A DNA stretch of 64,000 nt from Saccharomyces mikatae IFO 1815 (Eukaryota; Ascomycota; Saccharomycetes; Saccharomycetales; Saccharomycetaceae), in assembly GCF_947241705.1 (NCBI RefSeq), contig NC_079263.1, forward strand, positions 62,001 through 126,000, read 5' to 3'. The notes under the pieces were generated by a model. It had not been told where the DNA came from, did not search any database, and saw nothing but the letters and a program-made list of their open reading frames with translations. A program made the position numbers and the translations under genes. Shown piece after piece: positions 20,843 to 31,660 of this stretch (position 1 is the first letter of the stretch; each line of letters starts with the position of its first letter).

Positions 20843-21223
20843 TGTTGATAATTAGTTGTTTAGTAAGTTGTAATAATTAAGAATAGTCGTTCCTTCTTAA
20901 TCTATATAAGAGAGGTATATAAAACACACGCTGATTGGTTATATTAAACCAAAAGGTTCAGACATAAATCAGAGTGTTGATGATAAGAATTTGGTGATAA
21001 CTCATCTTCTTATATACTAAGTTCTGGACAATTAATAGATCTTTATCTTATTAGTGCAGGAAATTCTATAATTAGAATTTCCCTACTCCAATTTAATTGG
21101 TATCACCATAAGAATGTTAGTATTAATTTACCCAACATTATTAGTATCATGTTAAAGAATGTTCGTCATCAACTACAACAATTTATATGAATAAATGTAT
21201 AGTAGTAATCACTTATTCCAACA
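20843..21223 (+). mobile_element. Solo LTR, tau-type (Ty4/Tsu4-like by length and setting)
   Basis: 381 bp, starting TGTTGATAATTAG and ending TTATTCCAACA, flanked by a perfect 5-bp duplication TATTG (20838-20842 and 21224-21228). The same LTR occurs at the tRNA-Thr locus (47224-48271). Assignment to tau rests on the ~371-381 bp length, TGTTG...CAACA ends and tRNA-upstream location. I do not recall the tau sequence well enough to confirm it by letters. No internal retrotransposon region. Confidence 0.65.
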
Positions 21224-21226
21224 TAT

Positions 21227-21895
21227 TGTTGGAATGAAAATCAACTATTCGTCTAGCAACTAGTAGTCATACTACTAGTACATTATCATATACGGTGTTA
21301 GAAGATGACGCAAATGATGAGAAATAGTCATCTAAATTAGTGGAAGCTAAAACGCAAGGATTGATAATGTAATAGGATAAATGAATAAGAACATATAAAA
21401 CGATGATAATAATGTTTATAGAATGGTGTAGAATTGCAGATTCCCTTTTATGGATTCCTAAATCCCTGAGGAGAACTTCTAGTATATCTACATACCTAAT
21501 ATTACTGCCTTATAAAAAATGGAATCCCAACAATTACATCAAACCCCACTATTATCTCTGTTGGAATGAAAATCAACTATCGTCTATCAACTAGTAGTCA
21601 TACTACTAGTACATTATCATATACGGTGTTATAAGATGACATAAGTTATGAGAAGCGGTCATCGAAGTAAGTGGAAGCTGAAATGCAAGGATTGATAATG
21701 TAATAGGATAATGACTGACAAATATAAAATGACAATAAAAGCATATACAGAATTATGTAGAATTACGAGTTCCATTTATTGGATTCCTATATCCTCGAGG
21801 AGAACTTCTAGTATATCTACATACCTAATATTATTGCCTTTATCAACAATGGAATCCCAACAATCATCTCAAAATTCGCCAATCTCTCAATCTCA
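21227..21895 (+). mobile_element. Solo delta LTR (Ty1/Ty2 type) interrupted by a second delta
   Basis: Starts TGTTGGAATGAAAATCAACT and contains the delta landmarks CATATACGGTGTTAGAAGATG, GCAAGGATTGATAATG and CTAGTATATCTACATACC. Its own 3' end (ATCTCA) is reached at 21895 because another delta is inserted one base before that end. The sequence before the insertion is about 332 bp. Confidence 0.85.
21559..21889 (+). mobile_element. Solo delta LTR nested in the preceding delta
   Basis: 331 bp from TGTTGGAATG to AATCTCTCA, flanked by the perfect 5-bp repeat ATCTC (21554-21558 and 21890-21894). It is therefore a younger insertion than the delta that contains it. The landmarks are the same as in the other deltas, with the GTTATAAGATGACATAAG subtype of the middle region. 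Confidence 0.88.
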
Positions 21896-21952
21896 ATTAC
21901 CTTTATCAACAATGGAATCCAAACAATTATCTCAAAATTCACCCATCTCTCC
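21896..21952 (+). mobile_element. Delta LTR 3'-end fragment
   Basis: About 57 bp matching the delta tail (CTTTATCAACAATGGAATCC ... CACCCATCTCTC), left of unique sequence. Oldest visible layer of this stack on its right side. Confidence 0.7.
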
Positions 21953-22015
21953 CCAAGTGCGATTGAGAGGCAACTAAATTATTCGAAAATATTCTGAGGG
22001 ACCATTTTCTGCCAG

Positions 22016-22435
22016 GTAATGATATCATGTAAAATGATAATACAAGAAGCCTTCCTTATGAATGTAGAAACCCACAGAAGAACAAAAACTACAAATAAAG
22101 AATAATTATTCCACTCTTTTTTTATACTTTGTCATCCCTTGTTTGTATTGAAATCTCTTTTTTTTTGTTACTACTCACACTTTAATTAACTTCATTCTCG
22201 AAACACCACACATGATATAATTCTAGCAACACAAATATTACTTTAAATTCGATATACTAGAGTCAAAAGATAGCTGCCATTCTCTTCTCTTAACTACAAG
22301 TATAGTTGACTGAACAGATCTATATTCTTTATATGTGATTTCCTGTCGCCCGTCAAGCTCTCTGTAGAATAAAATATAATATATATATAGAGGTTGTACT
22401 GAACCGGATAATCCTACTAGAATACTATATTATGT
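22016..22435. other. AT-rich spacer between LTRs
   Basis: No gene recognised. Contains an AT dinucleotide stretch near 22375-22392. Confidence 0.5.
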
Positions 22436-22767
22436 TGTTGAAATGAAAATAAATTATCGTCTATCAATTAGTAGTCATGCTACTAGTATATTATCATATA
22501 CGATGTTGGAAGATGACGTAAGTTATAAGAAGCTGTCATTAAAGTTAGAGGAAGCCGAAATCCAAAGATTGATAATGTAATAGGATAATGACTGACAATA
22601 TATAAAATGACAATAAAAGCATATACAGAATTATGTAGAATTATGAGTTCCACTTATGGGATTCCTATACCCTCGAGGAGAACTTCTAGTATATTCTATA
22701 TACCAGATAATATTGCCTTTATCAACAATGGAATCCAACAATTATCTCAAAATTCACCCATTTCTTA
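22436..22767 (+). mobile_element. Solo delta LTR
   Basis: 332 bp, TGTTGAAATGAAAATAAATT to CACCCATTTCTTA, with all delta landmarks. Flanks TATGT (22431-22435) and TATAT (22768-22772) look like a decayed 5-bp target duplication. More diverged at both ends than the nested deltas, hence older. Confidence 0.85.
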
Positions 22768-22772
22768 TATAT

Positions 22773-23015
22773 GGTGAGGTAAATTTAGGCGAGTAGAATC
22801 ATATTTAAGCCATCATCGATTAAATGGAAGTTAACCAGTAAGAAGCGATGACATAGTATGACAATGAATGACAACTTATGAAGTCGAAGAAGAAATAACT
22901 ATAATATTACGTGGGAATATTTATTCCCCCTTGTGGATTCCCGCATTTCTAAGGGAACTTCTGGTACATTCAACATATCTAATAGTATTGTTGTCTCTAT
23001 CAAATAATGAGCCGA
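22773..23015 (+). mobile_element. Strongly decayed delta-like LTR remnant
   Basis: Only the 3' half is recognisable: GTGGATTCCCGCATTTCTAA, GGGAACTTCTGGTACATTC and AACATATCTAATAGTATTG follow the delta order. Age clearly greater than the neighbouring copies. Limits approximate. Confidence 0.55.
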
Positions 23016-23562
23016 TTAAGTTAACTCCCTGTCGTAAACACAGTAAAGTCAAGACCAGGATACTCTTGATAATTTATTGTCAGATATGAGGTTCTTCTGT
23101 TGTCTTTGCTGATTTTTTTTTTTTTTTAAAGTTGATTAGGGTCTACTTGTGTAAGAGACTAGTCGTTTAGAATATTACTTATCAAATGATATAATTTAAA
23201 AGAATAGGGAATCAAAAGAAGGATTGGGTTAAGGAAGGATTATGTATTCCGATGCCACACATCTTAGGAAGGAAATACATAGCATTTCGGCCTTCCGCAC
23301 TTACCGTTTGAACCTATAGAGCCAAAAATTAGCAACACACAGTCAAAGGAAAGAATAGCACTTAGAAACTAGAATGTACCTTTACGATGCAGGAGGTATA
23401 TTAAATTCTATAAAAGTAAAAAAATTGAAATGCAGACGCATGAGTCACTATTGACATATGCCTAAAATACTTAACGAATTTGTTTTTGTATCGTTGATAT
23501 CGTAGCGCCTTTGGCCACCTTGATCAAAACTAAGAGGTTTGACAATTGCGAGAGTTTTGAGC
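23016..23562. other. YHL008C 3' flank
   Basis: About 550 bp with a T-run at 23111-23126; no gene or motif recognised. Confidence 0.5.
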
Positions 23563-25404
23563 TCACCTTGCGGATCCATCCAGGTCCTCTTCGTTCAGGT
23601 TAACAATTCCGGCAACATTGTTTGCTGTAATTCTTGCCTTGCGGTTTATGCCAACGGCGGCCATTTTTTTGAGTAAGTCATCTGGACTCTCTGCGTCTTT
23701 GCTGGAATGGAACTCTCTTGAAACAGCTCTAAACAATCCACCTAATGTGGTACTGTTTGCTCTACGTAGAGAATGAACATCGTCTGCGTACTCTGGAGAG
23801 GAGGCTGTAGCGTTATGAGGAAAAGTATCTTGTGTTGTTCTAGGTAACACTGGAGGAGTCACTTCCCTAGAAGGTACACTTTCGGCAAGATGAGTAATTA
23901 TCTTTTCTAGCTTGGCACCTGGCTTATTTTCCAAGATATTGTAACCCCCATTTTCTTGATACTCTTTTTGCTCGCGATCTTCTTCAGTTTTCACTAACCT
24001 TAGCAGGTTATCATCCTCTTTTCTCTCATTTTTTGCCAGTGAAGAGTTATGCGTTTCAGCTTTCCTTAAAAAGAGTTCATTATTCTTAGGGTCGTAAGTT
24101 GCATCTTCAATGGTCTTCTCTCTCTCTAGTGGCTCGCCCATTCCCCTTACAGGGAAGACACCAGGCGGTGATCTTAAACTGTGGCGCTTATTAAAATGTC
24201 GATTGTTAATGGACTTTGTTGAGCGGTTATAAGGTAACCTTAAATGTGAAGATCCTCTTATGGGGTTAGTTTTAGGTGTGAATGGGACGGGTTCCCCTAT
24301 ATCCGATTCCATGGTAGCATTATCCGAAGTTACGACTGATGAAGGTGACGATAGTAGGGAGTTTAGACTTCTCCCAGTTAAGTAACTTGAACTATCATTT
24401 GTCATATTATATATGCCTGCAGGATCCTTCTCTTTCAGATCTTCAAGGTCACCACCAGTTTCGGTTGAATCACCATCACTAATGTCATTTTCGGCATCTT
24501 CCTCTAACTCATGTTTTGGTACCCTGACGACTCTTGAATCCATATTTAGTTCTGGTTGTTCATCTCTTGCCTCATATGCTGGTAACGATAATCTCTTCCG
24601 ATCGCGTTCCACAACCACCAAATGTAAGTAAAAGGGAACAACAGCACTAAAGAAGACGCCCCCAACGATGTTACCTAAAGAAGCAGGAATAAGCAGTTTC
24701 CAAATATACTTGCCCACAGAAACATTGGCGCCGTTAAGCATGGCAATAAAGGATGCCGACATATCAGCGACCACATGAGTGAAACCTATACCCACAAAAG
24801 TAATGATGGGGAATGACATTATGATGAACTTAACATGAATAGGTTTTGCCATTAGTTGAAGGTAGATAGCCAAACAAACAAAGAAATTACCAGCTATCCC
24901 CTTCAAGAAGGTCTGTATGAATGAATATGAAGCCTTTTGTTCAATGATTTTCCTCGAGCCCTTTATCCAAAGCTCCTGAGAACCAATACCTGAAAGATGA
25001 CCGAAAAGGTATGAAACGAAAAGTGAACCGGCAATGTTACCAATCCAACTAACAAACCATGAAACAATTAAATCATATATAGTCACTGCTCCTCTCATAG
25101 CCCCAACAGAAAAAAATAAAATATTAGAGTTGAAAAGGTCAGCACCCATTATTACCACATAAAATAGACCTATGGCAAAGGTAACACCAGTTATAAGGTT
25201 TATAATACCTGGATTTTGCGCGACCATGTCAGGATCATCTGATTGTATCGCTACCAATAAGAAGGAACCACTGCTAAACAGAATACCACCAAGTAAGGAG
25301 TTTATTACCAACGTATCTAGTTGCAGTCTTGCTTTTTTCATAGCGGTGGCTACTACCGCCAGTGCAGTTTCGTGTGGCGTAAGATAGCTTGAATCGTCCA
25401 CCAT
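23563..25404 (-). CDS. YHL008C: FNT-family (formate/nitrite transporter-like) membrane protein
   Basis: 613 residues from ATG 25404-25402 (MVDDSSYLTPHETALAVV). The N-terminal ~275 residues hold six to seven hydrophobic helices in the FNT order, with family segments GADLFNSNILFFSVGAM, WIGNIAGSLFVSYLFG, GIAGNFFVCLAIYL and LIPASLGNIVGGVFF. FNT pentamers form aquaporin-like channels for formate, nitrite or hydrosulfide in bacteria. The C-terminal ~330 residues are a hydrophilic Ser/Asn/Glu-rich tail without domains, much longer than bacterial members, and poorly conserved. The fungal protein's substrate is not established; in S. cerevisiae YHL008C is annotated as vacuolar with an effect on chloride. 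Confidence 0.93.
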   Translation of the reverse strand: MVDDSSYLTPHETALAVVATAMKKARLQLDTLVINSLLGGILFSSGSFLLVAIQSDDPDMVAQNPGIINLITGVTFAIGLFYVVIMGADLFNSNILFFSVGAMRGAVTIYDLIVSWFVSWIGNIAGSLFVSYLFGHLSGIGSQELWIKGSRKIIEQKASYSFIQTFLKGIAGNFFVCLAIYLQLMAKPIHVKFIIMSFPIITFVGIGFTHVVADMSASFIAMLNGANVSVGKYIWKLLIPASLGNIVGGVFFSAVVPFYLHLVVVERDRKRLSLPAYEARDEQPELNMDSRVVRVPKHELEEDAENDISDGDSTETGGDLEDLKEKDPAGIYNMTNDSSSYLTGRSLNSLLSSPSSVVTSDNATMESDIGEPVPFTPKTNPIRGSSHLRLPYNRSTKSINNRHFNKRHSLRSPPGVFPVRGMGEPLEREKTIEDATYDPKNNELFLRKAETHNSSLAKNERKEDDNLLRLVKTEEDREQKEYQENGGYNILENKPGAKLEKIITHLAESVPSREVTPPVLPRTTQDTFPHNATASSPEYADDVHSLRRANSTTLGGLFRAVSREFHSSKDAESPDDLLKKMAAVGINRKARITANNVAGIVNLNEEDLDGSAR

Positions 25405-26212
25405 TCTTTTTCTCTGATGCTTTTAGTATTGTCCTTTTGTCAGTATGTTGAAACTTTTTTCTAACCGTCCACTAAATACAGAATATGGTGGTGTATTTAA
25501 GGGTATCCAAGCGATGAGAGTAAACAAGATATCAAATACGCGTCTCGTCCATACGCGTTAACAAGAAGTAAACGAATGGTCTTACGAGATAAATGATAAA
25601 CTATCTCACATTTGAATTGTATTTTTTGTTTCCTCCTTTTCCTCTAATTCGTAGAATAATAAGGTTTGGTCAAACGTGATTAGTCTGTCGGCTTTTTCCT
25701 AATTGAGATATTTCCGTTCCCAATGGCACCACACATAACGAGAAAAATCAAAGCACAATTAAAAACAGGTATAGGGAATTCAATACAACAGCAACTATCT
25801 TACTCTAATAAAACATAAGGCGACACTCACGTTATACTTGGTCCCTATTATAGGGCCTTTTTAATTAATCGTCCCGCTAAGCTAGTCGCCAAGAGAGTTG
25901 TGATGACGATCCTATTGGTATTTTTCCCCTTTTTTTGCCTTCTTCCGCGTTGAAAAGTGCCTCGCATATCAATTAACTATTAGATGAGGTGGCTGGAAAG
26001 AAGCATCAGGTCAGCGTGATAGATGTGAAGTGCGTTTGGGATTATATGCTAGATTATTTAGATTGTGCCAAAAGGTTGTAAATTAGGGTTGGATATATTA
26101 TAAAATGTCCAAATATACACAATAAGATATATAAGAAGAAATCATATGCCAGTCACCAACTGTGTATAAACTTTATCGATAATAAGATGTATCTTGCTCA
26201 TTGAATTTATTT
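25405..26212. other. Intergenic region between STE20 3' end and YHL008C
   Basis: Contains the presumed YHL008C promoter (near 25405-25900) and STE20 3' flank. A pair of ACGCGT boxes is listed separately. No gene recognised. Confidence 0.5.
25538..25558. promoter_or_regulatory. Paired ACGCGT (MluI cell-cycle box) upstream of YHL008C
   Basis: ACGCGT occurs at 25538-25543 and 25553-25558, 15 bp apart and about 135-155 bp before the YHL008C ATG. This is the core bound by MBF (Swi6/Mbp1) in G1/S genes. Motif seen; function inferred. Confidence 0.45.
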
Positions 26213-29032
26213 TTATTTATCATTTTCAGTTACAGTTACATTTACAGTTTCTTTGTTATCGTTATTGTCGTCACAGTCATTTGTCTTATTATTATGCTCG
26301 TTGTCATTATCGTCGTCATTATCTTCATCAGCATCCATGTTTTCTGCTAATTTTTTTAATCTTGCCAATTTGACTAGCGGCGCCAATGAGGAGTTGGCTT
26401 CAGCTATTTCCGTGATATATTCGTCATGGAGTAACTCTGTAGCGCTTGCTCTTTCTTCGGGTTCCACACATAAGCACCAGTCAAGGAATTTCTTCAGGCT
26501 TGACGATAGATTCTCGGGCTCCTTTAGTTTGGGAGTACCATTTGTAGCAATCAGATACAGCGCTCTTAACGGAGTTTCATTTAAATATGGAGGCTCACCT
26601 TCAATCATTTCAATGATCATAATACCTAATGACCATATATCCACTTTTGGACCATATTCTTTTCTAGAGACTACCTCAGGTGCCATCCAATAAGGCGTTC
26701 CCACCATAGTAGTTCTTTTCAAATTCAATTCATTGATTTGAGCACAAAAACCGAAATCTGTTAATTTAATGTCACCTTCCATGGATAATAAGATGTTATC
26801 GGATTTGATATCTCTATGTAGAACACCTTTCGAATGTAAAAACTTCAACCCACTCAAAGTTTCTCTACAAACGGCACCAATTTGGCCCTCTGTCAGAATA
26901 CAATGAGTAACCACGTCAGTCAAGGAGCCACCTTCCATGTATTCCATAATGACCCAAAGATCGCCCTTTAGGACATAGGAATCGATGAAATTAACAATAT
27001 TAGGATGCCTGCTGCCCTTCATGACCAGAATTTCATTAATGATCAGCTCCTTCTTAGGTTGCTTTTCCAGGTTCATTTGCTTAATGGCCACCGAGACATT
27101 TGTACCTATTTCATAAGCAGTGTAAACACCACCTGAAGCACCTTGGCCGATTTTCACTAAGTTTGCGTACTTTATACTTGGGTCACCCTCAGAGCAAATT
27201 TCGTTCAATTTTGCGTATAATTGCTTCTTACGTCTTTCCCTTTCCTCTCTCTTCTTCTCATTTAATTCTTTGGACAAGCTTCTTGCTTGAACCGGTTTGG
27301 CAGTAGGTGTCGTTACCGGCTCCTGTGTCGATGCCTTTGGTGATTGCGGAACTTGCTGTGGCGTGAGAGGTGTCGAAATGATTGGAGATGTTTTGGATTT
27401 AGTTGGAGGTATTGGTGGCAGTGGCTGCTCCTCTCTTTTGAGAGTGGCATTTCTTGATATTGAGGATCCATTTGTGCTAGTTCTGCTGGGAGTTGTAGGC
27501 ACATATCTCAAGGGTGAGGCATTGGAGGAAGGCGGATTCATGCCAGGCGATTTTATAATTGGAGCTGAAGTGGAGGCAGAAGATGGAGGTTTGGGAGCTG
27601 GTCTACTTGGTATGAATTTTGCGTTTGATGAGCTGGAATCTGTATTCAAGCTCGGAGACATAACGTGATTAGACATTGGTGTACCGGTTCTAGAACTGTG
27701 ATTGTATGAATCAGTGGTCGACAGAGGAAATTTGTTGAAGGAGTTGGAAGGTGGTGTTGAAACGCGAGGGGTTCCCGGCAACCCTGTAGTCGTGTTGAAA
27801 GTCTTGAACATTTTATCTTCACCGTTCGTTTCCGTGACATCCTGATAGAATTTGACAATATCCATAACCGCTTGCATGTTTTGCTGTTGTTCTCTTTTGG
27901 AAATACCACTGGAAGTCAACAGTTTTTCCCATTCCTCTGGCAATCCTGTATATTCACCTGTCTTGGAGTCTACGCCTACATGATGTATATGCTTGGCATT
28001 GTATGGTGTAGATATTCTCAGAGCGGTAGTCGTAGACGACGAGGAAGAGTTGTTAGATGAAGATGAGGCCCTTTTATCATCCTGAGAGTTCCTCTTTATA
28101 TTTTGCACAAAGGATGAAAAGACGTCTTTCATTCTTAGGGTACCACTGCTTGAACCGCTTTTTCTTTTTTTCGTAGAGGAAGAATAATACGGTTTCTCGG
28201 TTTGCTTTTTAGGTGGAGAGGAATTTTTTAATGGGTTTTTCGATGGGAAGCCCTTCTTTACAGAAAGTGGTTTACTTTTCGGTTCAGCTTTGGGCGGCTT
28301 GACCTTCGGTTTGTGTTGCTTATGCTTAGGGTTCGAAAGTGAATGAGACGCTGAACTGATTTGTCTTGGAGTAGCCATCATTGACGGTTTAGAGATGACG
28401 GGTGTGGACACTGGTGTCGCTCTTCGTATATCAATTGAGCTTTTATTCGAATTCACGGTGGAAGATCCAATCGGCTGTTGATGCTTCGCGGTAGTATTAT
28501 TTTCTATAGTCTCTGTGGAATCTGTCAACGACAGCTTCGACAATAAAGTGTCATTAAACTGGTGATCCGACTCGGACGCATTTATCGTGGAAAAAGTGTT
28601 GTCAGCGGAATTGTTTGAAGTCATATTATTGGTATTTATATTTGGAGTGACTTGTTCCGGAGTTTTGGCTTCGTTCTTATCAGAATGTGCACTCGTAGAG
28701 GAAGACATTCCACTGATGACGGAGGAGGAAGATACGCGAGTAAACTGAATAGGATCATCCAGCGAGACGACATTATTCTCGTCATTATTGTTTGTGTCCA
28801 GGTTTCTAGCAGGATCCATTGATTTATATTCTCCAGCTTCATGAGCAACATTAGTATCTTTCTGTAAGGCATTGACGTTCAAAGTGCCTGTGGTCCTGGG
28901 TAATCGTAGTCCGTCGTCGTCGCCGTCGCCGTCACTATCGTTGCCCGCTGCCCTTTTATCAATATTGCTACTACCATTATCAAGATTGTCCTTGTCTGGT
29001 AATGCCGCTACAGAAGATAGTTCATCGTTCAT
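26213..29032 (-). CDS. STE20: Ste20, PAK-family protein kinase of the pheromone/filamentous/HOG pathways
   Basis: 939 residues. The CRIB motif ISTPYNAKHIHHVGVD starts at residue ~340 and binds Cdc42-GTP. A long Ser/Pro/Thr linker has PxxP motifs (SRPAPKPPSS, EEQPLPPIPPTK) for Bem1/Nbp2-type SH3 domains. The kinase domain runs from YANLVKIGQGASGG to about residue 880. Its VAIK lysine is at ~651, HRDIKSDN with catalytic Asp at ~741, DFG as LTDFGFC, the activation segment TTMVGTPYWMAPE, and GEPPYLNETPLRALYLI. C-terminally SSLAPLVKLARLKKL is the Gbeta (Ste4) docking segment. It phosphorylates Ste11 and other targets. All kinase residues look intact, and the acidic Asn/Asp tail ends in TENDK. Confidence 0.98.
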   Translation of the reverse strand: MNDELSSVAALPDKDNLDNGSSNIDKRAAGNDSDGDGDDDGLRLPRTTGTLNVNALQKDTNVAHEAGEYKSMDPARNLDTNNNDENNVVSLDDPIQFTRVSSSSVISGMSSSTSAHSDKNEAKTPEQVTPNINTNNMTSNNSADNTFSTINASESDHQFNDTLLSKLSLTDSTETIENNTTAKHQQPIGSSTVNSNKSSIDIRRATPVSTPVISKPSMMATPRQISSASHSLSNPKHKQHKPKVKPPKAEPKSKPLSVKKGFPSKNPLKNSSPPKKQTEKPYYSSSTKKRKSGSSSGTLRMKDVFSSFVQNIKRNSQDDKRASSSSNNSSSSSTTTALRISTPYNAKHIHHVGVDSKTGEYTGLPEEWEKLLTSSGISKREQQQNMQAVMDIVKFYQDVTETNGEDKMFKTFNTTTGLPGTPRVSTPPSNSFNKFPLSTTDSYNHSSRTGTPMSNHVMSPSLNTDSSSSNAKFIPSRPAPKPPSSASTSAPIIKSPGMNPPSSNASPLRYVPTTPSRTSTNGSSISRNATLKREEQPLPPIPPTKSKTSPIISTPLTPQQVPQSPKASTQEPVTTPTAKPVQARSLSKELNEKKREERERRKKQLYAKLNEICSEGDPSIKYANLVKIGQGASGGVYTAYEIGTNVSVAIKQMNLEKQPKKELIINEILVMKGSRHPNIVNFIDSYVLKGDLWVIMEYMEGGSLTDVVTHCILTEGQIGAVCRETLSGLKFLHSKGVLHRDIKSDNILLSMEGDIKLTDFGFCAQINELNLKRTTMVGTPYWMAPEVVSRKEYGPKVDIWSLGIMIIEMIEGEPPYLNETPLRALYLIATNGTPKLKEPENLSSSLKKFLDWCLCVEPEERASATELLHDEYITEIAEANSSLAPLVKLARLKKLAENMDADEDNDDDNDNEHNNKTNDCDDNNDNKETVNVTVTENDK

Positions 29033-29433
29033 TTCTTTTAATACTCGAGGGTTTTGTACGATATGGGTTAGGGTGAGGGCCAGTGAAGGGAACCGATTTG
29101 ACTTGTTTGCTACCTCGTTCTGATTGTACGTACGTTCCTATCTTCGTAAGAAACTAAGTGATTAGGTTTTTATGTATGTGAGTATCTATGTGTGCATGCG
29201 TTGCTAATGCGAATTACTGGATGCCTCTTTTTGGTTTCGTATTTTTCCTCTCTGGCCAGGTGACCTCTAAATTTTTCAGCTGTCAAAAGCGGTAGACGTT
29301 CAAATTCCCTCTCTTGACCGAAGTTCGGGGCCACAGGCGAAAATTTTTTAGTCGAAAAGAGAATGGAGAAAAACAATACCGTTTCTTTTTTGTCTTCTTC
29401 GTATACTACGATCTCGCACGTGACACAGTACAA
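29033..29433. other. STE20 promoter / SHU1 3' flank
   Basis: About 400 bp. A GTCACGTG-type site (29417-29422 core) lies close to the SHU1 stop. No gene recognised. Confidence 0.5.
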
Positions 29434-29886
29434 CTATTTGATAATGTGTTCCCAGTATCGCAGTAATCGCGCAGCCACACTATTGAAGGGCGGTTCCGGA
29501 TAGAACTCAACCTTAGATGGCAAACTGAGACACTGGCGTAGCACAAGGCTGAGTAGCCGCAATTGTTGCGGGCCATCTTGCGTTGCGGTGAGGTCCCACA
29601 ATCCGTAGACGAGTATTTGTGAGTATTGTGGAGCACGTGACTGCGCTTGCATCCGGGTGAGATACATATATAAATACTTTACCCGGCCCAGGAATACTAC
29701 GGCTACCCGCTCGCGGCTTGCCACGTGACCGCCAACAGTCTTCACGGTCACGTGTTCACGCAGCGCTCCTAGTTCTACGTACTTTCTAGCAGCATCCCCG
29801 AGGACTATTACCAGCACGTTTGAGTCTGGCTGCCCCGTGCTCTGATCGTTTTCTACTAACTGCTGTAACCGCTCTTCAAATTGCAT
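29434..29886 (-). CDS. SHU1: Shu1, subunit of the Shu complex (Rad51 mediator)
   Basis: 150 residues from ATG 29886-29884 (MQFEERLQQLVENDQ), equal to S. cerevisiae Shu1; 22 upstream codons in frame are not part of the known protein. Shu1 acts with Shu2, Csm2 and Psy3 to promote Rad51 filament formation and error-free damage tolerance. No sequence motif gives this away; identification rests on recognising NVLVIVLGDAARKYVELGAL, HVASRERVAVVFLGRVKYLY and YGLWDLTATQDGPQQLRLLS, and on position between STE20 and MRP4. Three GTCACGTG sites lie inside its coding sequence. Confidence 0.95.
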   Translation of the reverse strand: MQFEERLQQLVENDQSTGQPDSNVLVIVLGDAARKYVELGALREHVTVKTVGGHVASRERVAVVFLGRVKYLYMYLTRMQAQSRAPQYSQILVYGLWDLTATQDGPQQLRLLSLVLRQCLSLPSKVEFYPEPPFNSVAARLLRYWEHIIK

Positions 29887-31416
<1,530 letters not shown>

Positions 31417-31660
31417 TAACATTTCTTTGTACCTTTTGACTTATTATCGTAAACTTGTACATATGCCCATATATCCTTAAACTTATATATAATCCCCTCG
31501 AAGAAGTTGAAGAACGCATTTTTTTAACAGTAATTTTTTCCTTTTTATTTAGATTTGCACTTCTTATACACAATAATATATGAAAATATTATATTACTTG
31601 GGTTTTGACAAGGGGGAGAAAAGTGAAGTAATGACACGATGTTCTACTTGAGAAACATTT

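Noticed and set aside
20770-21223. DNA transposon or MITE with ~70-bp terminal inverted repeats
   Set aside because: The right arm is the 3' end of a tau-type LTR that also occurs at 47224-48271 without a left arm, and the 5-bp duplication brackets 20843-21223 only. Two LTRs in opposite orientation explain the palindrome.
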